Shown: positions 25,865 to 34,034 of the stretch, piece by piece
How positions within the stretch are numbered: position 1 is the first letter of the stretch
Layout of the letters: every line of letters begins with the position of its first letter
Assembly (NCBI RefSeq): GCF_035621135.1
Contig: NZ_CP141728.1
Location: 1,364,001 to 1,428,000, forward strand
DNA from: Sinanaerobacter sp. ZZT-01
Lineage (GTDB): Bacteria > Bacillota > Clostridia > Peptostreptococcales > Anaerovoracaceae
Direction: 5' to 3'
Length of the DNA: 64,000 nt
Translations under genes and position numbers: made by a program
Notes under the pieces: model-generated
What the model was told of the DNA's origin: nothing
Seen by the model: the letters and a program-made list of their open reading frames with translations, nothing else
Database searches by the model: none

Positions 25865-27106
25865 ATGTTACAAAATAGTAGAAGAAAGGAAAAATACTGC
25901 TGGCATTTTTGGCCGTTTTTCAAACATGGGTATCAATATATTCCAGAATATTTAAAAGAAAAAGAAAAAAGAGGATTTCGTTTTTCTTCTTTAGGGTGTT
26001 TCTCTGTTTTTGCAAAATATCAGAAAGTAGAGCCTCAAGAAGTGAGGTATGATATAGATGTTTTCCGCCCAAAGGCTTATATAGACATACAGCCTTATCT
26101 CGATTTATGTGAAGATTCGGGGTGGGAACTTCGATGGCAGTGGGATGAATATAAAATTTTTCGGGCGATAGACGGGAAGAATCCTACCGTGTTGCAATCC
26201 GATTTACAAACAAGACAAGAACAAGAAGCAGGTATCATAAAACGTAACTTTTTCAGTAGATTATTTTTTTGTATATGGTTTACTTTTCTGTTTTACATCC
26301 TTCAAAGTAAGTGGAGCTGGAGTCAATTCTATTTGGATTCTTATGGGGATCAATGGATAGTAGGTGTTGCTTTTATAATTTTTATCGCGGGCTTTTTTGC
26401 TTTATTTTTTCAAATGTGTATCGCATATCGTTTCTATTGTAATAAAAAAAATCAGAAAGAATTTGAAGCGGGAGATTCCTTGAAACGCATAAAAAGATGG
26501 ATGGGCATTGTTAAAAATATGTACTCCTTATTTGCATTTCTTGCTGTGATTATAAGCGTTTTTTTGCTTGTATGGGACTTGGACTGGTCGATTTTCGCAG
26601 GAGGGATAATCGGAGGGGCAATCGGCGCTACACTTCGAGTTGCATCGATTCGATCTAATTGGCCGTCAGATGTAAAAATGAAAGGGACTCATTCCTCGAC
26701 ATACTATTTTAAAATCGGAATTCTGTTTCTTACTTTTTTTTCTATTTTATCTTTTGCTGCTTGGGAAAATAAAGAAATTTTAGAAAAAAGTAATTTTTGT
26801 GTAAAGGAAATTACAAAATCCGAAGACTATTATACACCTTGGCTTGGCGGAAGCTGCTTGATTGAAGTCAGACAAGAGAAGATGATAAATAAGATATGGG
26901 TGAGCCTTGATGAAGAAATCCGCGGATCAAAGTATTTTCAAGTCGTAGAGTCAAATGGAAAAAGAGAAATTTTGATGGAGCGCGAGATCTTAAAAGAAAA
27001 AGAAAGAGAGCAGTACGGGGACTACGATATGGGATTTTTGTATCCGCAGAAGGGTAGAGTCTTGCTTCGAAAAGGGAAAACGATTTATATTACAGATAAA
27101 AAATAA
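25865..27106 (+). CDS. DUF2812 membrane protein
   Basis: The 413-residue protein begins with a cytoplasmic DUF2812 domain (about residues 10-115, containing EKRGFRFSSLGCFSVFAKY and CEDSGWELRWQWDEYKIF). Four hydrophobic helices follow at about 135-155, 170-190, 220-240 and 280-300, and then a C-terminal soluble tail. DUF2812 proteins are almost always paired with PadR regulators, and their function is unknown. The second ATG is chosen because AAGGGG is only two bases from the first. Ends at a bidirectional hairpin. Confidence 0.85.
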   Translation: MLQNSRRKEKYCWHFWPFFKHGYQYIPEYLKEKEKRGFRFSSLGCFSVFAKYQKVEPQEVRYDIDVFRPKAYIDIQPYLDLCEDSGWELRWQWDEYKIFRAIDGKNPTVLQSDLQTRQEQEAGIIKRNFFSRLFFCIWFTFLFYILQSKWSWSQFYLDSYGDQWIVGVAFIIFIAGFFALFFQMCIAYRFYCNKKNQKEFEAGDSLKRIKRWMGIVKNMYSLFAFLAVIISVFLLVWDLDWSIFAGGIIGGAIGATLRVASIRSNWPSDVKMKGTHSSTYYFKIGILFLTFFSILSFAAWENKEILEKSNFCVKEITKSEDYYTPWLGGSCLIEVRQEKMINKIWVSLDEEIRGSKYFQVVESNGKREILMEREILKEKEREQYGDYDMGFLYPQKGRVLLRKGKTIYITDKK

Positions 27107-27109
27107 TGA

Positions 27110-27142
27110 AAAAATCCTCAAACCTGGTGTTTGAGGATTTTT
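27110..27142. terminator. Bidirectional terminator
   Basis: AAAAATCCTCAAAC and GTTTGAGGATTTTT form a perfect 14-bp stem with loop CTGGT. It serves the DUF2812 gene and possibly the converging lipoprotein gene. Confidence 0.88.
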
Positions 27143-27182
27143 CATAGTGTGAATCTATGTTAAAAGAAGGAAAGTGTGCCAT

Positions 27183-27893
27183 TTAATATAGACTGTCAAT
27201 CGAAATCAAATCATATTCCGGTCCATATTCTACAATTAAGGAGTCTGCAGCTTCTGCAATCATTGCTTGCAGACTTACTTCATTTTTTATAGCCTCGTCC
27301 TGATTCAGCTGTTGGCGAGTTTCATAATCTGCGGATTTATCACCGGGGAAATAATATTGATACAGCTTCTCGTAATAGAAAGTTGTCTCCCATATCTTCT
27401 GATAAATAGCATTCGTCATATAGCTTGCCTGTAATGCTTGCTTATAAGCAGAAGCGCTGCCCAAGGAATGAACCTGATTCTTTATATCAGTATTGATTTT
27501 TTCCTTTTCCTGTTGGGAGAGAGCTAGCTTATTTTTTTTTGCAAGTTTTTCAATGGCATAGACTTCTCTTAGAGCTGTCAATGTATCGGATTTTAATCGG
27601 CGTTGTGAGCTGCCGTCCGTATCATTGATAAAACAAGATTCGTCTGTATCTTCCATTGTTTTTTTCATATTGAGAAAGTGGTAACGATATTCTTCTAAGG
27701 ATACCTCTTTTTCATCGATTTTCATAACATAGTTTACGGAAATGTTTTTTTCTCCAATTTTTAAATAGGCAGGTTCCATTTCATATTGGTTTTTCTGATT
27801 TTCCTTGCATGCAACTGTTCCAAGAAAGCAAATAATACCCAATAGTGAAAAAAGGGCAAGCCATTTTAATGGCAGATACCTTCGGATTTTCAT
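27183..27893 (-). CDS. Lipoprotein with SurA/PrsA-like N-terminal chaperone domain
   Basis: The 236-residue protein has a signal peptide and lipobox (FLGTVAC) with the lipid-carrying Cys at about residue 29. The rest resembles the helical SurA_N/PrsA-type domain: VMKIDEKEVSLEEYRYHF, then LREVYAIEKLAKKNKLALSQQEKEKI. The peptidyl-prolyl isomerase (parvulin) domain that normally follows is absent. It may be a membrane-bound secretion chaperone without isomerase activity. Family assignment is moderate. It lies downstream of the DUF4430 lipoprotein on the same strand but beyond a terminator. Confidence 0.65.
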   Translation of the reverse strand: MKIRRYLPLKWLALFSLLGIICFLGTVACKENQKNQYEMEPAYLKIGEKNISVNYVMKIDEKEVSLEEYRYHFLNMKKTMEDTDESCFINDTDGSSQRRLKSDTLTALREVYAIEKLAKKNKLALSQQEKEKINTDIKNQVHSLGSASAYKQALQASYMTNAIYQKIWETTFYYEKLYQYYFPGDKSADYETRQQLNQDEAIKNEVSLQAMIAEAADSLIVEYGPEYDLISIDSLY

Positions 27894-27958
27894 TGGTTGG
27901 ATTCTCCTTTATTTAAAAACTGCTTCAGCAATTTTATCTTATGGTTCATTTTAATAAA

Positions 27959-27997
27959 ACGACCTTTACCATGTATCTTTCATTGTAAAGGTCGTTC
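27959..27997 (-). terminator. Terminator of the DUF4430 lipoprotein gene
   Basis: AACGACCTTTAC and GTAAAGGTCGTT pair perfectly over 12 bp with a 15-base loop. On the minus strand a TTTTATTAAA tail follows, as expected for an intrinsic terminator. Confidence 0.8.
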
Positions 27998-28049
27998 ATG
28001 TCGTTCATATGAAGATAAAATGATGATTTACTGAAAGCTAATAAACGGT

Positions 28050-29366
28050 TTATTCCTCTGGCGTATTTGTTGATGCGGGAGAAACAAAGGTCCAAGTCAA
28101 AATATCACCTTCATTTAAAATCGTATTTTTTGCATCTAGTTCAGGCGACTGGTCGTTTATCTTAAAACTCCAGCCAGTTGGATTTTCTGGAAGTTCGTTT
28201 GCTGCATCTTCATTCTGATCTGTAGATTTGACAGAAATTCCGTTTATGCTTTTGATTATCCCGGATTTATGCTCAATAGGAGTTTCTGTAATTTTTCCGT
28301 ATAATACGATCGCATCCAAAACGGTAGAATCCTCTTCAATGGTGAATGGACCATGGACATCCTGTTCTTCACTGTCTTCAGGATAATCAATTGTTAAAGT
28401 GATGGAAGGACCTGATAGATGGTCAATTCTATAAGTTTCAGCATCGGAAGCAAGCAGCAGATAAGTATTCATGTCATTTACGATATCACATAAAGCAATC
28501 GTTGCCTGCCTCGTAGCCAGATTATCAAATTTCTGATCCCCATCTTTTTTCATACGAAAACTACCATCTTCATTTTGGAACGCAAGTAATGCTTCAAATG
28601 GTGTCAAACCTTTATCGGTAGCAGGAAGAGACTGATCAAACGCGGTAAGTCCCCAAATTGCAGATGAGATTGTACTTGGGTTTTCCGTTCCGCCGTTTTC
28701 AAATCCACCGGTTTCCAGCTGCTTGTCTTTAAAGAACCGAATGATTTTTTTCATAGCGGGATCTTTTTTGTGCTTTTGAAAATACGGAGCAAGTGCAATG
28801 CAAGAAATGCCGGTTAAGTCCACATTGCCCTCGGCAAGCTGCTGACCATAAGCGAAGCCTCCGTCTTCTGCCTGATAAGAAAGGAGGTATGCAACTGCAT
28901 GATCGTAGTCATAGCCATCTTTACTGATTGCTACGTTTAAAGCGATCATAGCCCATACATGCTGATTGATATAAGTTGCATCGAATGAACCCGTTTCTAA
29001 ATTCTGTGTTTCAGATAATTTTTTTGCAAAACTGATAGGGTCACCCTCTCCTTTGATGGTATCACTCAAAATTGCACCGATGTAGGAGGAAGCATACTCA
29101 TTAGTTTTCGGCGTTTTAGGAAGGGTTAAAAAGCTCCACCCAATCCCGATTCCATCTGCTTGGTTTGCTGCACAAAGCGCAACGAGTTCTTCCCAATTGT
29201 TTAAATTATTTTCTGTTTTATAATAATTAACGGCATTTTCCAAAGCGATGAGAGCTTCGGATTGCTGCTCTGTTTTCTCAAAGCTGCATCCGCTGAGATT
29301 GCCCATTAATAGACAGAGTACCAGGCAAATTGAGAACCCTTTTTTCCAATTTTTTTTACTTTTCAT
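28050..29366 (-). CDS. Lipoprotein with alpha/alpha-toroid and DUF4430 domains (transcobalamin-like)
   Basis: The 438-residue protein has a signal peptide with lipobox LSGC, placing it on the outer face of the membrane. Residues about 35-300 form prenyltransferase/squalene-type toroid repeats, for example YQAEDGGFAYG, KQLETGGFENGG and FQNEDGSFRM. Residues about 325-435 form a DUF4430 domain ending GWSFKINDQ then NEGDILTWTF. This is the two-domain order of transcobalamin and intrinsic factor, which clasp cobalamin between the domains. Cobalamin binding is inferred from that and from the riboswitch-controlled genes nearby; its own upstream region shows no riboswitch. AGGAGGAACGC precedes the start. 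Confidence 0.75.
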   Translation of the reverse strand: MKSKKNWKKGFSICLVLCLLMGNLSGCSFEKTEQQSEALIALENAVNYYKTENNLNNWEELVALCAANQADGIGIGWSFLTLPKTPKTNEYASSYIGAILSDTIKGEGDPISFAKKLSETQNLETGSFDATYINQHVWAMIALNVAISKDGYDYDHAVAYLLSYQAEDGGFAYGQQLAEGNVDLTGISCIALAPYFQKHKKDPAMKKIIRFFKDKQLETGGFENGGTENPSTISSAIWGLTAFDQSLPATDKGLTPFEALLAFQNEDGSFRMKKDGDQKFDNLATRQATIALCDIVNDMNTYLLLASDAETYRIDHLSGPSITLTIDYPEDSEEQDVHGPFTIEEDSTVLDAIVLYGKITETPIEHKSGIIKSINGISVKSTDQNEDAANELPENPTGWSFKINDQSPELDAKNTILNEGDILTWTFVSPASTNTPEE

Positions 29367-29539
29367 TGCGTTCCTCCTATGAATGCTGCGTAATTTTATA
29401 TTGTATTATAAACATTTTCATCGTCTGCATGAAATGCTTTTTCCTTATATTAAAACTAACATATTTTAGGAAGGTTTGCAATAAGGACGAGCCGTTATAG
29501 AAGAATCAAATATCGACTGAAATTTAGAAAAAAACTATA

Positions 29540-29583
29540 GGATTGACAATAGGATTGACAATTATATTTTTCAAAAATATAAT
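29540..29583 (+). promoter_or_regulatory. Promoter of the TIM-barrel gene with a duplicated -35 region
   Basis: TTGACA (29555-29560) and TATAAT (29578-29583) are spaced by 17 bases. The string AGGATTGACAAT occurs twice in tandem, so a second TTGACA stands 13 bases upstream. It lies between two divergent genes in a 243-base gap that holds nothing else. Confidence 0.75.
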
Positions 29584-29609
29584 GAATGCAAGTGTGAGGA
29601 GGGGAGAAA

Positions 29610-30572
29610 ATGGAACAGATATTATACATACCCAGTTATAATGAGACTTTGGGAGAATATGAAAATCCGCAGGATTTAAAGGATTTTTATGAAAGATACG
29701 GATGCAGAGGATTAGAAATTATTTGCTGTGGGAATGACGATAGAAAGATTATATCGCCCGATATGGTGAAGGGACTCCATATGCCGTTTTATCCTTTTTG
29801 GATTGACTTTTGGAACGAAAATGAAGAAGCCTTGTATCAAGAATTTGGAGAACGCAGTGTATGGGAAGGCTTTTATGGTGGAAAACACCCCCAAGTACTT
29901 TTAGAAAATTTTCAAAAAGATTTGGAATATGCGAAAAAAATGGATGCAGAATACGTCGTTTTTCATATTTCTGATGTGACAATTGAAGGTGTATTTACGC
30001 ATAAGCATATGCACACTGATGAAGAAGTCATTGATGCTTCAGCAGATCTGATTAACCAGCTGCTGGACCATAGAGAGTATACCTTTACTTTTCTTATGGA
30101 AAATTTATGGTGGCCTGGACTTACGATGACAAACCCAAAGATGACAGCACGTCTTTTGGAGAAGGTTCATTATGAGAAGAAAGGTATCATGCTGGACACC
30201 GGGCATTTGATGTGCAGCAATCTCGAATTGGAGACAGAGAAGGAAGCATGGGAATATGTTGAAAAGATGATAGAACTGCACGGTGACCTGCGTCAATACG
30301 TTAAAGGCGTTCATTTACATCAGTCGGTAACGGGAACTTTTACGAAAAAAGCGTTGAAACAGCCTCCGATTTTAGAAAAGGATTATTATAAGAGATTTCA
30401 GCAAGTTTATGAGCTTTTAGGAAACGTTGATACTCACCAGCCGACAGAATGCAAAAAAGCAAAAGAGTTTCTCGATCGATTAAACCCTTTATATGTCGTT
30501 CATGAGTTAATCGCTTCCAATAGAGAGCAAAGAGAAGATGCTTTAAAGAAGCAAAGTAAATTATTTCGATAA
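29610..30572 (+). CDS. Sugar phosphate isomerase/epimerase-like TIM-barrel protein
   Basis: The 320-residue protein looks like the AP-endonuclease-2/xylose-isomerase-like TIM-barrel family. Candidate metal ligands appear at barrel strand ends: VVFHIS, FLMENLWW (Glu), MLDTGHLM (Asp and His) and VKGVHLHQS (His). Members include isomerases, epimerases and endonuclease IV relatives, and no substrate can be read here. It has its own strong promoter and precedes the first cobalamin riboswitch, so it is not under that switch. GAGGAGGGGAG precedes the start. Confidence 0.75.
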   Translation: MEQILYIPSYNETLGEYENPQDLKDFYERYGCRGLEIICCGNDDRKIISPDMVKGLHMPFYPFWIDFWNENEEALYQEFGERSVWEGFYGGKHPQVLLENFQKDLEYAKKMDAEYVVFHISDVTIEGVFTHKHMHTDEEVIDASADLINQLLDHREYTFTFLMENLWWPGLTMTNPKMTARLLEKVHYEKKGIMLDTGHLMCSNLELETEKEAWEYVEKMIELHGDLRQYVKGVHLHQSVTGTFTKKALKQPPILEKDYYKRFQQVYELLGNVDTHQPTECKKAKEFLDRLNPLYVVHELIASNREQREDALKKQSKLFR

Positions 30573-30577
30573 AAGAC

Positions 30578-30606
30578 TTGACGGTGACCATGTTTACTGT
30601 TAAGAT
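30578..30606 (+). promoter_or_regulatory. Promoter of cobalamin riboswitch 1
   Basis: TTGACG (30578-30583) and TAAGAT (30601-30606) are spaced by 17 bases with a TG one base before the -10. It begins six bases after the TIM-barrel stop codon. Confidence 0.65.
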
Positions 30607-30885
30607 GAGAGTAACTTCATAAAAGACTTTTATGTAAGGGAAACAGGTTTGAATCCTGTGTGGTCCCGCCGCTGTATTCGTGGAGTCTTTGTTTGAGAAC
30701 CGTGAGGTTCGCCACTGGGAAACCGGGAAGGAAAACAAAGACGTAAGAGTTTCTCTACAAACGTAAACCAGAAGACCTGCATAAAAGAATGCTGTACCAA
30801 CGGGAGATTTTGGGCATATAGCGAAAGATTGATACACAGAAAATACGGGCTGTGGCATTTTTGCCACGGTTGTTTTTGTTTTTGT
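30607..30885 (+). promoter_or_regulatory. Cobalamin riboswitch 1 with terminator
   Basis: The aptamer core is clear: AGGGAAACAGGTTTGAATCC, then GTGGTCCCGCCGCTGT, then CCACTGGGAAACCGGGAAGG and the closing B12 box region ACCAGAAGACCTGC. Cobalamin riboswitches turn genes off when the vitamin is present. The expression platform ends in CTGTGGCA/TGCCACGG (30850-30869) plus a T-rich tail, an intrinsic terminator. No gene follows directly; the next element is a second structured region and then riboswitch 2. Confidence 0.92.
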
Positions 30886-30942
30886 CCAAAGTTATGATAG
30901 AACCGTTTGTCTCTATGAAGTTTGATAACTGCCTTTTCATCC

Positions 30943-31005
30943 GCAGGAGTGTTAAGGGTATAGAACTTGCGGCTATATCCGAGATTCTCCTGCTCCTTTT
31001 CTTTT
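30943..31005 (+). terminator. Two-tier hairpin with T-rich tail between riboswitches 1 and 2
   Basis: GCAGGAG (30943) pairs with CTCCTGC (30987), and inside it GGGTATAG (30956) pairs with CTATATCC (30973), leaving a symmetric internal loop of six bases per side. A TCCTTTTCTTTT tail follows. It looks like a second terminator in the leader. I do not recognise it as a known aptamer. Confidence 0.5.
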
Positions 31006-31082
31006 AGAACATTTTCTAAGAAACAGGAAAAAATACAATCTTAAAAAGAGTGAGATTAGATAAAGAATCAATTTACATAAAA

Positions 31083-31394
31083 AATGTCTTGTGCCTGCTT
31101 ATTAAATCAATATAGGCAGCTAAGAGGAAAACAGGTTGAAATCCTGTGCGGACCCGCCACTGTAATCGCAGCGTTTTGCTTCAAATTCTATTGGATCAAT
31201 TGAAAACAGCAATGCAATAGAAAGAATATTGAGCGGAACGGCTTAAAAGCGTAAGCCAGAGAGCCACATAAGACAAGAGTACATTCCACGGGTAATTGGA
31301 GAAAATAAGAGTAAAAAAGTAGAAATTTACTCTATTTTTCAATGTAGCAACTTCACAGAAATACGGCTGTGGCAGAAATGCCACGGCTTTTTTA
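31083..31394 (+). promoter_or_regulatory. Cobalamin riboswitch 2 (variant core) with terminator
   Basis: GAGGAAAACAGGTTGAAATCC and GCGGACCCGCCACTGTAATC match the cobalamin aptamer. The closing region AAGCGTAAGCCAGAGAGCC differs from the usual box. The segment CCACTGG...CCGGGAAGG found in copies 1 and 3 is replaced by a TTCTATTG/CAATAGAA stem. A hairpin AGAGTAAA/TTTACTCT and the terminator GCTGTGGCA-GAAA-TGCCACGGC with T-run (31366-31394) form the platform. I found no good promoter just upstream, so it may sit in one leader with riboswitch 1. It controls the ExbB-like gene. Confidence 0.8.
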
Positions 31395-31472
31395 TTTGCA
31401 ATAAGTCAGAGAGAAGTAATGGGATCATTATAGAAATTCAAAAGAGCAAACCGTTAAGAAGGAGATCAAAAA

Positions 31473-32102
31473 ATGAAATTCAATTTAAGTGAAGCATTGC
31501 ATATAATTGGACAAGTTATGATGAAGCCATGCCTCATCATTTTGTTGCTGCTCATGGTGATTGCAATCTGGCAGTTAGGGGACATGCTGGTCGAACTGCT
31601 TGTGGAAAGACGAAAACTGAAAAAGAATCATATACCTCAGCTGTTAGAGAAAATACATGAAGGGAATGAAAACCTAGATACAGTGATCGAAGAAAGCGGA
31701 TTGACTTCTCGTCAGAAGAATTTACTGTGTACATTGCTCCATGCTAAACACCTTCCAAAAGTGTCATTGATTGCATTAGCGCAAAGACTTTTGGCGACGG
31801 AAGAGGAGCAGTATGAAAAAACGACTGCCATCACTGACTTAATAATAAGACTGGGGCCTATGTTCGGACTGCTTGGAACATTAATTCCTCTAGGCCCCGG
31901 GATTGTCGCTCTGGGAAATGGAGACACAGCAGCACTTTCAAAATCTTTAGGGGTTGCGTTCGATACAACTATAGCCGGAATGATCGCAGCAGGAATTGCT
32001 TGTGTTATCTCTAATTTACGTAAGCGTTGGTATAATAGCGATATGGTCACTTTAGAATCGGTGATGGAGTGTGTTTTAGAGGAGGTCACTGTAGATGATT
32101 AG
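31473..32102 (+). CDS. MotA/TolQ/ExbB-type proton channel protein
   Basis: The 209-residue protein has a membrane helix at about residues 17-37, a cytoplasmic stretch, and two helices at about 122-145 and 158-182. The stretch RLGPMFGLLGTLIPLGPGIVAL and SLGVAFDTTIAGMIAAG are the conserved ExbB/TolQ/MotA core. Such proteins form a proton-driven motor with an ExbD/TolR/MotB partner. Here the partner is the DUF2149 protein, overlapping by eight bases. A cobalamin riboswitch precedes it and a Gram-positive cell has no outer membrane to energise, so the target is open. AGAAGGAGATC precedes the start. Confidence 0.88.
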   Translation: MKFNLSEALHIIGQVMMKPCLIILLLLMVIAIWQLGDMLVELLVERRKLKKNHIPQLLEKIHEGNENLDTVIEESGLTSRQKNLLCTLLHAKHLPKVSLIALAQRLLATEEEQYEKTTAITDLIIRLGPMFGLLGTLIPLGPGIVALGNGDTAALSKSLGVAFDTTIAGMIAAGIACVISNLRKRWYNSDMVTLESVMECVLEEVTVDD

Positions 32103-32409
32103 TAATGGTGGGCGTTTAGGAAGACGGCGGAGAAGCCTAATGAATGAGCCAGAGCTGAACCCGTTAGAAACCTTGTCAAATCTAGTGGATGTCATGCTTG
32201 TTTTCGCCTGCGGATTGATGATCGCAATTATCCTCTATTGGAATGTAGATATTAGTAAGGTAGTGGATATTATTACTGAAGACGAGTTAGTGCAAGTAGA
32301 ACATTTGAACGATGCGGCAAAGGATGGAAGTATGGCGGAGGATTTTGATTCAAAGGGAATTGTTTATGAAGATCCAGAAACCGGAAGAATGTATATCGTT
32401 AAACAGTAA
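32095..32409 (+). CDS. DUF2149 protein (ExbD-like partner)
   Basis: The 104-residue protein has an Arg-rich cytoplasmic start, one membrane helix (about residues 32-50) and a short acidic outer tail. The segment NLVDVMLVFACGLM closely recalls the ExbD/TolR helix, in which an Asp at the same place (here D32) carries protons. DUF2149 genes are typically next to MotA/TolQ/ExbB genes. The outer part (about 55 residues) is much shorter than in ExbD and holds no TonB-binding fold that I can recognise. It overlaps the upstream gene and likely shares its riboswitch. Confidence 0.85.
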   Translation: MISNGGRLGRRRRSLMNEPELNPLETLSNLVDVMLVFACGLMIAIILYWNVDISKVVDIITEDELVQVEHLNDAAKDGSMAEDFDSKGIVYEDPETGRMYIVKQ

Positions 32410-32436
32410 AGATATAAAAGAAGGGAGAAAAAGAAT

Positions 32437-33978
32437 ATGAAAAAGAAATTAAGATTTACAAAGGTATGCAGTATTGTGTTAGTATTATGCTTCATTTTCA
32501 GCGTGATGTCAGTCAGCGCATCATCAGAGGCCTTCAATGACATTCAAACACATTGGGCAAAGGGTGCGATTGAACGCTTCAGCGAAAACGGAACGGTGAG
32601 TGGCTATGCGGGTGCATTTAAGCCAAGCGATCCGATTAAGCGTGGAGACATGGCTGTTATTTTAAACAAGATAGTGGAATTTAATGAAAAAGCAGAAAAT
32701 ACTTTCACAGACTTAAAAGAATCTTCTTACTATGCAGAGGCAATATTAAAGTTAAAAAGCGCAGGTGTGATGAGTGGAGCGGGGAATTTCGCTCGACCGG
32801 AGGATCAAATCACAAGAGAAGAGGCTGCACTCATGCTGTGTCAGGCACTGAATCTTGAAAAAGAAACTGTATGTAATACGACATTTAAAGATGAAGACCA
32901 AATCAGTTCGTGGGCAAAAGAAGCAGTATATGCTCTTGTAAATAAAGGTTGGATGAGCGGCTTCGAAGGAAAGATAAATGCGAAAAATAAGATTACTAGG
33001 GCAGAAGTTGTAACGATTTTAGATAAAGCAATACCGAAAAACAGTTCAAACGATTCGCAGAAAACCGAAAGTTCAGCGACTGCACCGACAATTGAAACAA
33101 CGCTTGTAGATGGGAAAACAGTGAAACCAAGCAAGCTTACTTTTGATGTCTATGCAAGAAGTAAAGACGGTAAAAAGATTGACAGTAAAGTAACCTTAAA
33201 TGGAGAAGCTGCTTCTGTAAATTGGGATGATCAGACCAAAACAAGCTTTACGCTAAAACTAAAAGAAGGAGAAAACATAGTTGTTGTCAGTGCCGCTTCA
33301 GATGATCAGACAACAAAACAAACATATACGCTCTACCACAAGACAGTGAAAGAGGGAGAATCCGTCGGGCATGCAGTATTTACCGTAGAAATGCTTACTC
33401 TGGGTTCCGGATATTTGGTCACACCGACTGAAGTGGAAATTTTTGAAGGAGAAAATGCAGCAAAAGCTCTTTTGCGAATTTTGGATGAGAATGGATTGCA
33501 GTATGAACATACGGGAACCGCAGACAGCTCGTTTTACTTATCACATATGAAAGGAATAGAAGGGAAGGCTCCGATGGATTTATCGAACATCCCAAGCTGC
33601 TTAAAGAAAGTGCTGGAAAAGGATAAGGCCGAAATGGAACCAAGAGCAGATGCAGATTCTTTAGGGGAGTTTGACTATACGAGCATGTCAGGCTGGATGT
33701 ATTCAGTAAATAATGTGTTTCCAAACGTAGGATTTGCCGATACCTATCTGCAAGACGGTGATGTGGTTCGAGTACAATTCACAGTTTGGGGCTACGGAAG
33801 AGATATTGGAGGAGCCGATGCGATGGGTACTTATGGAAGTAATTTTTATACTGTGGCCGATAAAACAGAACTTCTGAGAAAGGTCGCAGAAAAAGGGTAT
33901 GTAAACGTATCAGAGAAAGTAAAAACGATTTTAACCAAGCTCGATGCTTCGCAGACTGAAGTGGATCATGCATTATAA
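32437..33978 (+). CDS. SLH-anchored DUF4430 protein
   Basis: The 513-residue protein has a signal peptide (about 1-28) and three SLH repeats (about 33-75, 90-135 and 150-195, with FNDIQTHWAKGAIERF and TFTDLKESSYYAEAI). These hold proteins to wall polymers. A beta-sandwich-like stretch follows (about 225-305) and a DUF4430 domain (about 325-460) with GWMYSVNNVFPNVG and LQDGDVVRVQFTVWG. DUF4430 is related to the beta-domain of transcobalamin. Under riboswitch 2 it is a good candidate for a surface corrinoid binder. No toroid domain is present in this chain. GAAGGGAGAAAA precedes the start. Confidence 0.87.
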   Translation: MKKKLRFTKVCSIVLVLCFIFSVMSVSASSEAFNDIQTHWAKGAIERFSENGTVSGYAGAFKPSDPIKRGDMAVILNKIVEFNEKAENTFTDLKESSYYAEAILKLKSAGVMSGAGNFARPEDQITREEAALMLCQALNLEKETVCNTTFKDEDQISSWAKEAVYALVNKGWMSGFEGKINAKNKITRAEVVTILDKAIPKNSSNDSQKTESSATAPTIETTLVDGKTVKPSKLTFDVYARSKDGKKIDSKVTLNGEAASVNWDDQTKTSFTLKLKEGENIVVVSAASDDQTTKQTYTLYHKTVKEGESVGHAVFTVEMLTLGSGYLVTPTEVEIFEGENAAKALLRILDENGLQYEHTGTADSSFYLSHMKGIEGKAPMDLSNIPSCLKKVLEKDKAEMEPRADADSLGEFDYTSMSGWMYSVNNVFPNVGFADTYLQDGDVVRVQFTVWGYGRDIGGADAMGTYGSNFYTVADKTELLRKVAEKGYVNVSEKVKTILTKLDASQTEVDHAL

Positions 33979-33991
33979 AAATATATCCTTC

Positions 33992-34020
33992 TTGACAAAA
34001 AAATAGGTGATTGATAGAAT
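33992..34020 (+). promoter_or_regulatory. Promoter of cobalamin riboswitch 3
   Basis: TTGACA (33992-33997) and TAGAAT (34015-34020) are separated by 17 bases. It follows the SLH-DUF4430 gene by 14 bases and no terminator separates them. Confidence 0.8.
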
Positions 34021-34034
34021 AGAGTAAAATTTAA

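Noticed and set aside
30915-31007. 30-codon open frame between riboswitches 1 and 2
   Set aside because: No ribosome binding site, and the bases are better explained by the two-tier hairpin and its T-rich tail.
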